This document shows, piece by piece, positions 16,280 to 22,482 of a DNA stretch of 25,344 nucleotides. Positions within the stretch are counted from its first letter, which is position 1. Every line of letters starts with the position of its first letter. The translations under genes were made by a program, and so were the position numbers. The DNA lies in the NCBI GenBank assembly GCA_039698075.1, contig JBDKTJ010000086.1:1-25344 (forward strand), in the 5' to 3' direction. The notes under the pieces were generated by a model. It did no database searches. It had not been told where the DNA came from and saw only the letters and a program-made list of their open reading frames with translations. The DNA comes from JAJFVC01 sp039698075. Its GTDB lineage: Bacteria > Planctomycetota > Planctomycetia > Pirellulales > Thermoguttaceae.

Positions 16280-17819
16280 GACGATACTTGGCGCCGCAAG
16301 CCGGACAAACCGCCGCGCCGGAAGCGTCGAACGCCAACTGCGAAGCGGCGCACTTGCACATCCAGCCGCGTTGTTTGGCCGGCACGCCCATCATCAGGGC
16401 GAAGTCCGGCACGTTGCTGGCCACGACCGCGCCGGCCGCGATGAAGGCGTAACGTCCGACCGTGTGGCCGCAGACGATCGTCGAATTGGCGCCCATCGTG
16501 GCGCCGCGTTGGATCAGCGTCGCGCGGTACTCGTCCTTGCGGGCGATCTCGCTTCGCGGATTGATGACGTTGGTGAACACCATCGAGGGACCGCAAAAAA
16601 CGCCGTCCTCAATGGTCACCCGGTCGTAGACCGACACGTTGTTTTGAATTTTGACGCCGTTGCCGATCACGGCCGCCGAACTGATGACCACGTTCTGGCC
16701 GATCGAACAGTTCTCGCCGATCGTGGCGCCTTTCATGATGTGCGAGAAGTGCCAGATCTTCGTGCCCTTGCCGATCTTGCACGGTTGGTCGACGTAGGCG
16801 GTCTCGTGGGCGAAATACGGCGGCTTGGGAGCGGGCGGCTCGGACGACGCGGCGGGATGGCCCTCCAACGAACGCTGGCACGCATCGAGCACCTTGAGCA
16901 CGCGGAGGCCTTCGCGTCCGTCGGTCAACGGCTGGCGGCGCGACGCCACGCAGTCGAGAAAATGCTGGCACTCTTGCTTCAGCGGTTCCGCCTTTTCCAA
17001 CTCGACGGCCACGGCGTCGGCCTTGATGGCTCGGGGCGTCCGGTTGGACCAATCCACGCGATGCGGATACAGCAAGAGCTTCTTTTCCGTCGTGTCGTCA
17101 AAGACGGCCATTTGTTCCGAACCGACGACGACCAGTTTTTGTTCCTTGGACGGATGAAGCCAACTGACGAAAATGTGGCCCGTCGCTCCGCTCTTGAATC
17201 GCAATCGACTGAGCGTCACGTCGACCACGCCGGGCGTCAGGTAACTTTGGCCCTCGGCCTCCGCCGAAACCGGCTCCTCGCCGAGCAAATGCAAAATGAC
17301 GGAAATGTCGTGGGGCGCGAAACTCCAGAGGATGTTTTCCTCGGTTCGGATCAAGCCCATATTCAAGCGATTCGAGTAGCAGTAGAGAATTCGTCCGAGG
17401 GCGCCTTCTTGGATCAACTGTCGGAGCTTGATGATGGCGGGATGATACAACAGGATGTGGCCGACCATCAGGATTCGGCCCGTCTGCTCGGCCAGCGCGA
17501 CCAACTCTTGGCCTTGTTCGACGTTCAACGCCAGCGGCTTTTCGACGAAGACGTCTTTGCCTGCCTTCAGACATTGCCGCACGACGTCGAAATGGGTCGC
17601 GGCCGGCGTAGCCACAGCCACGGCCCGAATCGCAGGATTGGCGAGCATGTCCGCGAGATCGGTCGTGAACTTCGGCCGCTCGCCCAGGAAGGTGATGGCG
17701 TTGAATCGCGCCACCTCCGTATCGCATACGCAGTCGAGGACTCCGAGTTGCGAGAAGACTCTCGCCAGGTTCTTACCCCAGTACCCACAGCCGACCAGAC
17801 CAACGCGGATTTCGCTCAC
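16251..17819 (-). CDS. WbpB-WbpD fusion: Gfo/Idh/MocA sugar-nucleotide dehydrogenase plus hexapeptide N-acetyltransferase
   Basis: One 522-residue protein joins two enzymes. Residues 1 to about 325 are a Gfo/Idh/MocA oxidoreductase with GLVGCGYWG (7-15) and the catalytic EKP (93-95), as in WbpB, which oxidises C3 of UDP-GlcNAcA. From about residue 334, hexapeptide repeats (KIGKGTKIWHFSHIM, IGENCSIGQNV, FTNVINPRS, IVCGHTVG) match WbpD, which acetylates the 3-amino group. The intervening aminotransferase step is provided by the next gene. The tail has CKC (Cys488, Cys490) and CPAC (Cys505, Cys508), a probable zinc ribbon. The start is GTG 17819, with GAGGGG 8 bases upstream; a TTG at 17837 is weaker. 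It is the first gene of the cluster, preceded by a long leader. Confidence 0.92.
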   Translation of the reverse strand: MSEIRVGLVGCGYWGKNLARVFSQLGVLDCVCDTEVARFNAITFLGERPKFTTDLADMLANPAIRAVAVATPAATHFDVVRQCLKAGKDVFVEKPLALNVEQGQELVALAEQTGRILMVGHILLYHPAIIKLRQLIQEGALGRILYCYSNRLNMGLIRTEENILWSFAPHDISVILHLLGEEPVSAEAEGQSYLTPGVVDVTLSRLRFKSGATGHIFVSWLHPSKEQKLVVVGSEQMAVFDDTTEKKLLLYPHRVDWSNRTPRAIKADAVAVELEKAEPLKQECQHFLDCVASRRQPLTDGREGLRVLKVLDACQRSLEGHPAASSEPPAPKPPYFAHETAYVDQPCKIGKGTKIWHFSHIMKGATIGENCSIGQNVVISSAAVIGNGVKIQNNVSVYDRVTIEDGVFCGPSMVFTNVINPRSEIARKDEYRATLIQRGATMGANSTIVCGHTVGRYAFIAAGAVVASNVPDFALMMGVPAKQRGWMCKCAASQLAFDASGAAVCPACGAKYRLENDKVTEL

Positions 17820-17827
17820 TTTTTTAT

Positions 17828-17833
17828 CCCCTC
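17828..17833 (-). promoter_or_regulatory. Ribosome binding site fixing the GTG start of the WbpB-WbpD fusion
   Basis: GAGGGG on the minus strand lies 8 bases before GTG 17819, an ideal spacing. It decides in favour of GTG over the upstream TTG at 17837, which would place this purine tract inside the coding region. Confidence 0.7.
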
Positions 17834-17968
17834 GCAAGTGAAGATGGTAGAAAACCAGCGCAGACTCCGTCCTTTTGGGTGACTATTACACCCCCCCCAA
17901 TATCGACGCGGCATCACGATTCTGCGCCTCATTGCGCGTGATTTACCCGGTTCGCACAACAAACGAAT

Positions 17969-17996
17969 ACCCCTCAAATACGTCCTGGCGAGGGGT
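17969..17996. repeat. Inverted repeat in the cluster leader
   Basis: ACCCCTC (17969-17975) and GAGGGGT (17990-17996) form perfect 7-bp arms around a 14-base loop. It lies within the predicted 5' leader of the polysaccharide transcript and could fold in RNA or bind a protein as DNA. No T tract follows, so it is not a standard terminator. Confidence 0.4.
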
Positions 17997-18079
17997 GCAT
18001 GTACCGATCTAAGTGACTAGTTGCTCGCGTAGTGAAAAGCACCACACCGGTCCATTTTGAACCGACAAGGTCGACTTCC

Positions 18080-18109
18080 ATTGTACTAAAGACCGAAAGG
18101 CCTTTGCAA
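18080..18109 (-). promoter_or_regulatory. Probable main promoter of the polysaccharide cluster
   Basis: On the minus strand TTGCAA (18109-18104) is separated by 18 bases from TACAAT (18085-18080), a reasonable housekeeping-type promoter. Transcription would start near 18073 and leave a leader of about 254 bases before GTG 17819. The -35 box lies in the loop of a CCGAAA/TTTCGG inverted repeat (18093-18098 and 18112-18117), which could be an operator. Confidence 0.45.
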
Positions 18110-18205
18110 CTTTTCGGCAAAATTCTGTCTGTCAGACTTTTTTTATCAAAAACATCACCATTATAGTATCTGGAATGGCGCAACGCCACTGTCAGAGCGA
18201 AATCG

Positions 18206-18234
18206 TTGACGCCCAAGCGGTTCTGTGTTACAAG
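18206..18234 (+). promoter_or_regulatory. Possible promoter of the serine protease gene
   Basis: TTGACG (18206-18211) lies 17 bases before TACAAG (18229-18234). Transcription would start about 50 bases before ATG 18292. A second -10-like TATAGT at 18162-18167 has no convincing -35 box. Confidence 0.35.
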
Positions 18235-18291
18235 GGAGTCCGTGGGCTGTTTTCGCAACGCGGTCCCATCGGCGGACCAAGGAAGGAAATC

Positions 18292-19260
18292 ATGCGACAA
18301 CGGTGGCATGTTGCGTCTTTGGTCGTTTTGGGGTGGTCTTTTCTGTCGGTCGCCCAGGCCTCCACGATTCTCGATGGAGTCAGTGCCAGCAGTTACACGT
18401 CGCTGGGCTCAAACTACGCTTCGTCCGTCGGCTACATCTACGAGACCGTCGGCAGCACAACGTATATCGGTTCCGGCACGGTGATTTCCGCGACCAGCGC
18501 CGGCGCGTGGGTTTTGACCGCCGCGCACGTGGTCGACGACAGTTCCGCCTCCCTTTCCTTCACGATCAACGGATCGAGGTATTCTGCGTCCAGCCATTAC
18601 TGGTACAGTTCGGTTGATAATTCCAACTGCGCGAGTTACTCCGTGGGGGATCTGGGGCTGGTGTTCATCAAGACGGCGATTTCCGGTGTCACCGCGGCAA
18701 CGCTTTACACCGGTTCGACCTCCGATTTGGTCGGCCAAACGGCCACGTTTGTCGGCTATGGCAACACGGGCGTCGGCTCGACGGGGGCGAAGTCCGGCAC
18801 ATACGGTACGTTGCGCGCCGTTCAAAACGTGTTGGATTGTACGGCCAGCACCTACGATTCGGGCTATTCGGACTCCGTGTTGCTGAGCGATTTCGACGAT
18901 GCGAGTTCGAAGGGCGTCAACAACACGTTGTTTGGCGTGGGCAGCAGCGCCACGCCGTTGAGCCTCGAGGGCCTGATCGCCGGCGGTGACAGCGGCGGCG
19001 GCGTCTTTACCACGATGAACGGCACTGAGTATCTCGTCGGCGTCAATTCCTATTGCCTGGCGAACGACCGAGTCGCCAATTCCGATTACGGCGACATCTC
19101 CGGTTGCGTCAGTGTTTGCGACTATATCGACTGGATCGAATCAATCACCGGACTGTCGCCGACGATGACGGCCGCTCCGGAATCGTCCACGCTTGGCCTG
19201 TTGATGGCCGCCTGCTTGAGCTTGGGCGTTTGGCGCCGCTTCCGGCGTCGGAAGGCCTAG
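18292..19260 (+). CDS. Secreted trypsin-like serine protease with PEP-CTERM-like C-terminal anchor
   Basis: This 322-residue protein has a signal peptide (hydrophobic core about residues 8-21, cleavage near AQA-S) and a chymotrypsin-fold triad: His79 in VLTAAHVVD, Asp120 in GDLGLV, and Ser234 in GGDSGGGVF. The C-terminus has APESSTLGLL, a hydrophobic helix and the basic end WRRFRRRKA, the three-part layout of a PEP-CTERM sorting signal, but with PES where PEP is usual. Such tails are processed by exosortases and often found in genomes with exopolysaccharide clusters. ATG 18292 is preferred because AAGGAAGG lies just upstream and the signal peptide starts there; the open frame extends to 18175 with no supporting features. 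It is divergent from the polysaccharide cluster. The target is unknown. Confidence 0.85.
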   Translation: MRQRWHVASLVVLGWSFLSVAQASTILDGVSASSYTSLGSNYASSVGYIYETVGSTTYIGSGTVISATSAGAWVLTAAHVVDDSSASLSFTINGSRYSASSHYWYSSVDNSNCASYSVGDLGLVFIKTAISGVTAATLYTGSTSDLVGQTATFVGYGNTGVGSTGAKSGTYGTLRAVQNVLDCTASTYDSGYSDSVLLSDFDDASSKGVNNTLFGVGSSATPLSLEGLIAGGDSGGGVFTTMNGTEYLVGVNSYCLANDRVANSDYGDISGCVSVCDYIDWIESITGLSPTMTAAPESSTLGLLMAACLSLGVWRRFRRRKA

Positions 19261-19412
19261 CCCCAAAGGCCGTGCGAGATTGCCGCAGGTACGAATTTTA
19301 CGAGCGGCGACGCATTGTTGAATTGCGATCCGCAAATGGTCGAAATTCTTCTCTTGAGGGGCAGTTTGCGCCGTTGCATCGCTGAAGTGCACCCGTGACG
19401 TAGTGTTTGCTC

Positions 19413-20447
19413 ATGTTAACGCGAATTACCCTCCTGTGGACCGTTCTGTGCGGCCTTTCGTTTTTTCCCGGTCTGGCGCAGGCCGCCGGGTCGTCTTACG
19501 AGCCGAAGCCGTTTGACGCGTCGGGATCGTATGCCACCGCCGTGGTCGATCGGACCTGGAGGGACGTTCAACGGGGGCGCGACGTGCCGGCGCGCATTTA
19601 CTATCCAACCGGCGGCGATCCCTCGCAACGGTTTCCCGTCATTCTGTTTTCGACCGGTTTAGGGCAATCGCGGGACGACTGCGCCTATTTGGGACGCCAT
19701 TGGGCCCGGTGCGGTTACGTCTCGGTCCATGTGCAACATCTCGGAAGCGATCAGGCGGTTCGTCAAAAAACGCTCCGCCCGCGAAAGGAACTGCGCGAGG
19801 CGTTTTACTCGCCTGACAATATCCAAAACCGGCCGGTCGACGTGCTGTTTGTGCTTGCCGAGCTCGACGCCATGCGGCGTGAAGGCGTTGCGCCGGTCGA
19901 TCGGTGCGATTTGAATCGAATCGGCGTGTCGGGCCACGATTTCGGCGCGCAGACCGTGTTGGGCGTCGCCGGCCAGGTGTTGCCGGGCTACGTTTCCTTT
20001 GCCGAGCCGCGCGTGAAGGCCGTCGTGGTGATGGGCGCGCCGGTTCCGCTGGGCCAAGTTCCGCTCGACGTGGCCTACGCCGACATCGCACGCCCGTGCC
20101 TCTACATCACCGGAACGGCCGACAACAGCATCGTGGCGACGACGCAGGCCTACCAACGCCGCTTGCCGTTCGATCATGCCGCCGCGTCCGATCAATTTCT
20201 GATCACGTTTTTCGGCTCCGATCATCTGATGTACTCGGGCCATCGACGCGGGCCGGCCGCCGCGGGCGACGCCGCCTATCAACGACTGATCGCGGAGTGC
20301 TCCACGGCCTTTTGGGACGCCTATTTGAAAAACGAATCGCCGGCGAAGGCATGGGTCACCGGCCGCGCGCTGACCGACCACGTCGGACGCGTGGGTCGCG
20401 TGGAAAAAAAGGTCGAGCCGTCGCCCAAACCCTCTTCCAAGGCGTAA
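19413..20447 (+). CDS. Secreted alpha/beta hydrolase (chlorophyllase/PAF-acetylhydrolase/dienelactone hydrolase-like)
   Basis: This 344-residue protein has an N-terminal signal peptide (MLTRITLLWTVLCGLSFF, cleavage near AQA). The mature part has PARIYYP, FPVILFSTGLG for the oxyanion region, then SGHDFGAQT at the nucleophile elbow, TGTADNSI (acid candidate Asp237) and FGSDHLMYSG (His271). Layout matches predicted dienelactone hydrolase / acetylhydrolase-type enzymes. The nucleophile position is Asp176 (GAT codon) where these families normally have Ser in GHSFGA; Asp nucleophiles are known in epoxide hydrolases and haloalkane dehalogenases. The enzyme may therefore have a changed reaction or be inactive. 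ATG 19413 is preferred over TTG 19407; no ribosome site is clear. It follows the protease by 152 bases and may or may not be cotranscribed. Confidence 0.8.
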   Translation: MLTRITLLWTVLCGLSFFPGLAQAAGSSYEPKPFDASGSYATAVVDRTWRDVQRGRDVPARIYYPTGGDPSQRFPVILFSTGLGQSRDDCAYLGRHWARCGYVSVHVQHLGSDQAVRQKTLRPRKELREAFYSPDNIQNRPVDVLFVLAELDAMRREGVAPVDRCDLNRIGVSGHDFGAQTVLGVAGQVLPGYVSFAEPRVKAVVVMGAPVPLGQVPLDVAYADIARPCLYITGTADNSIVATTQAYQRRLPFDHAAASDQFLITFFGSDHLMYSGHRRGPAAAGDAAYQRLIAECSTAFWDAYLKNESPAKAWVTGRALTDHVGRVGRVEKKVEPSPKPSSKA

Positions 20448-20490
20448 CGCTCGCTCAACATTCGCCCCCGAAGCGGCAGGCTTGTCGCCC

Positions 20491-21576
20491 TCAGTCGCCG
20501 AAACAGATTCCCAACGCGCGGGCGTTGCGCGCGAAATCGCCGTCGGGCGGCACCGTCTTCAAACGGCCCACGGCCTCCGAAATTTTGACGCTCGACACGT
20601 GCGAGCCCTGGTAGGACACCATGCGGCCGAACCGTCCGGCGGCGATTAGTTCGACGGCCTCCGCGCCGAAGAGGCAACACAGCGCGCGGTCGAAATTGGT
20701 GGGGCACCCGCCGCGTTGCAGATGGCCGAGAACGCACACCCGGACTTCTTTGCCGGTCCGTTTTTCCAGTTCATCGGCCACCACCGCTCCGATGCCGCCC
20801 AAGCGAGTCTCGCGGTTGGCCGGCTGATCGGCGGCCGCGACCAGTTCGCCGTCGTGCTCCCGGGCGCCTTCGGCCACCGCGATGAGCGTGAAGTGCTTGC
20901 CCTCGCGTTGCTCGCGATCGGCGATTTTGGCGCAAATGCTTTCGTAATGGAAGGGGATTTCGGGAATCAAGATGACGTCGGCGCCGCCGGCCACGCCCGC
21001 ATAAAGAGCGATCCATCCGGCGTAACGGCCCATCACTTCGAGCACCATCAGCCGACCGTGGCTCTCGGCCGTCGTATGCAGCCGATCGAGCGCGTCGGTG
21101 GCGCATGCCACGGCCGAATCGAATCCGAACGTCCACAGCGTGCCTTCCAGATCGTTGTCGATGGTTTTCGGAACGCCGACCAAGGGGACGCCGCTTTCGA
21201 ACAACTGCTGCGCGATGCTCAGCGTCCCGTCGCCGCCGATGCACACCAGCCCGCGGAGGTTCAGCTTCGCCATGGTCGCTTTGACGCCGTCGATCAACGG
21301 CTGGGGCAATTGCCGGGTCTGGCCGCAGCCGACTTTCGCTGAAAACCGGCCGCGATTGGCGGTGCCCAGGATCGTGCCGCCGCGGGTCAACAGCCCACTG
21401 AGCTTCTGATAGTCCAACGGCATGAATCGTTCGGGCTCGAGAATGCCCTCGAAACCGCCGAGAAAGCCGATCGTCTCCCAACCGCGTTTGGCTCCCGCCT
21501 TGGCCACGGCCCGAATCACGGCGTTCAGACCAGGACAATCGCCGCCGCCGGTTACGATGCCAATTCGATCGCTCAT
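20491..21576 (-). CDS. pfkA: 6-phosphofructokinase (group III-type, ATP or PPi donor)
   Basis: This 361-residue enzyme phosphorylates fructose-6-phosphate in glycolysis. It has TGGGDCPGLNAVIR at the N-terminus, IGGDGT (113-118), PKTIDND (136-142, catalytic Asp), MGRYAGWIA and the C-terminal LGHLQRGG. GGDGT with Gly is the ATP-type residue where PPi-dependent enzymes have Asp, while PKTIDND carries the Lys of the mixed group that includes actinobacterial ATP-PFKs. ATP use is therefore more likely, but donor choice needs an assay. GGAAGG lies a few bases before ATG 21576. It converges with the hydrolase gene, whose stop is 43 bases away; no clear terminator lies between them. It is a stand-alone metabolic gene unrelated to its neighbours. 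Confidence 0.95.
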   Translation of the reverse strand: MSDRIGIVTGGGDCPGLNAVIRAVAKAGAKRGWETIGFLGGFEGILEPERFMPLDYQKLSGLLTRGGTILGTANRGRFSAKVGCGQTRQLPQPLIDGVKATMAKLNLRGLVCIGGDGTLSIAQQLFESGVPLVGVPKTIDNDLEGTLWTFGFDSAVACATDALDRLHTTAESHGRLMVLEVMGRYAGWIALYAGVAGGADVILIPEIPFHYESICAKIADREQREGKHFTLIAVAEGAREHDGELVAAADQPANRETRLGGIGAVVADELEKRTGKEVRVCVLGHLQRGGCPTNFDRALCCLFGAEAVELIAAGRFGRMVSYQGSHVSSVKISEAVGRLKTVPPDGDFARNARALGICFGD

Positions 21577-21955
21577 GTTTTTCCTTCCATTCGGTTGGGG
21601 GGATATCGGCTGGAATCTCCGACCACGACTACGATGATCGGGGAAAAATCGATGCCGCGAAGAGAGCCCATTCTAGCCTGATCCGCCGCCGGCGTGGAGG
21701 CTGGGTTGATCCATCTCGCCGCCATTGCTTGGGGGGGGCAGGAAATGAATCGCATTGCGGGCGGATTTCTACAGCGTCCATTGCCATCGTATCGTGAGTT
21801 GATGCGAGTCGCGGACCCCCCTCACGGGCGGGGGTGTTGTCGGCGGTTGGAAATTGTCTTTAAGTCATTGACAGGACTCTAGATACGTTCTAGTTACGAT
21901 TTTTTCTTAGGCAGATTCGCCCAAGACGCCACGACGTACTAATTAAACTGAACTT
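21577..21955. other. Divergent intergenic region between pfkA and the sigma factor gene
   Basis: The 379 bases hold no supported gene. They include a G8 tract at 21731-21738, the hairpin ACCCCC/GGGGGT at 21815-21835 (9-base loop, no T tract), and a promoter candidate for the sigma gene at 21868-21896. On the minus strand TAGAAT (21675-21670) could be a -10 box for pfkA but lacks a good -35. Confidence 0.5.
21868..21896 (+). promoter_or_regulatory. Possible promoter with overlapping inverted repeat upstream of the sigma factor gene
   Basis: A perfect TTGACA (21868-21873) is followed after 17 bases by TAGTTA (21891-21896), a weak -10. The spacer contains CTAGA-TACGT-TCTAG (21879-21893), an inverted repeat with 5-bp arms that would be well placed for a repressor or for the sigma factor's own control. 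Confidence 0.35.
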
Positions 21956-22477
21956 ATGCCGCCATGTCCTGACGAATTTGCTTCGCTTTACATCCGACAC
22001 GAGCGCAAGCTCTATCGGTACGTGGCGTCGTTGTTGGTGTGTCATTCCGATGTGGACGACCTGATGCAGGAAACCGCTCGCGTTTTGTGGCAGAAGTTTT
22101 CCGAGTATCGCCGTGGGGAGCCGTTTTTGCCCTGGGCGCAACGCATCGCTTATTACGAGGTGCTGAATTACTGCCAGCGTCAGCGAACGCGTTGGAATCA
22201 TCTGCGTCCGGCGGTGATCGAGTTGCTGGCCGACACCCGCGCGAAACATAACGATCTTCTCGAGGCTCAGTCGCATTGGCTGGGCAAGTGTTTGGAAAAA
22301 TTGCCGGAGAACGACCGTCTTTTGGTCAAACAGCGTTATTCCGGTGAAGGCACGCTGGCCGCGGTGGCCGGTGAAACCGGGCGAACGTCTAATGCGCTGT
22401 ATAAGGCCATGCAGCGTATCCGCTTGGCCTTGTTGCGATGTGTCAAAAAAGGGTTGAAATCGGAAGGTTGGGAGTAA
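21956..22477 (+). CDS. ECF-type sigma-70 family RNA polymerase sigma factor
   Basis: This 173-residue protein has two sigma domains and no others. Region 2 spans about residues 7-70 (FASLYIRHERKLYRYVASLL, then DVDDLMQETARVLWQKF, the core-binding and -10 recognition helices). Region 4 spans about 110-165 (LEKLPENDRLLVKQRY, then a helix-turn-helix with SNALYKAMQRIRLALL). The YIRHERKLYRYV start and overall pattern recall the Planctomycetes/Verrucomicrobia sigma subfamily found beside FecR-type membrane proteins. The gene downstream starts after 5 bases and encodes such a protein, so the two very likely form an operon and a signalling pair. No zinc-binding anti-sigma gene is present. Confidence 0.9.
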   Translation: MPPCPDEFASLYIRHERKLYRYVASLLVCHSDVDDLMQETARVLWQKFSEYRRGEPFLPWAQRIAYYEVLNYCQRQRTRWNHLRPAVIELLADTRAKHNDLLEAQSHWLGKCLEKLPENDRLLVKQRYSGEGTLAAVAGETGRTSNALYKAMQRIRLALLRCVKKGLKSEGWE

Positions 22478-22482
22478 ACAGG

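Larger units (their letters stand above)
17820..18291. other. Divergent intergenic region between the polysaccharide cluster and the protease gene
   Basis: The 472 bases hold no gene I can support. They contain promoter candidates in both directions, the inverted repeat ACCCCTC/GAGGGGT at 17969-17996, a C8 tract at 17891-17898, and the palindrome GTCTGTCAGAC followed by seven T on the plus strand near 18128-18145. The last looks like a short terminator or an operator. A minus-strand open frame of 111 codons (17974-18309) crosses the region but lacks recognisable features. Confidence 0.6.

Noticed and set aside
16371..17882. Plus-strand open frame of about 500 codons opposite the WbpB-WbpD fusion
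   Set aside because: Same antisense effect; the minus strand encodes recognisable dehydrogenase and hexapeptide motifs throughout.
18128..18145. GTCTGTCAGAC palindrome followed by seven T on the plus strand, like a terminator
   Set aside because: The usable stem is only four base pairs with a 3-base loop, and no plus-strand gene ends upstream; an operator is at least as likely, so it is not listed as a terminator.
17974..18309. Minus-strand 111-codon open frame in the divergent intergenic region
   Set aside because: No recognisable features, no convincing ribosome site, and it overlaps the protease start and both promoter candidates. Kept as intergenic, though a conservation search could revive it.
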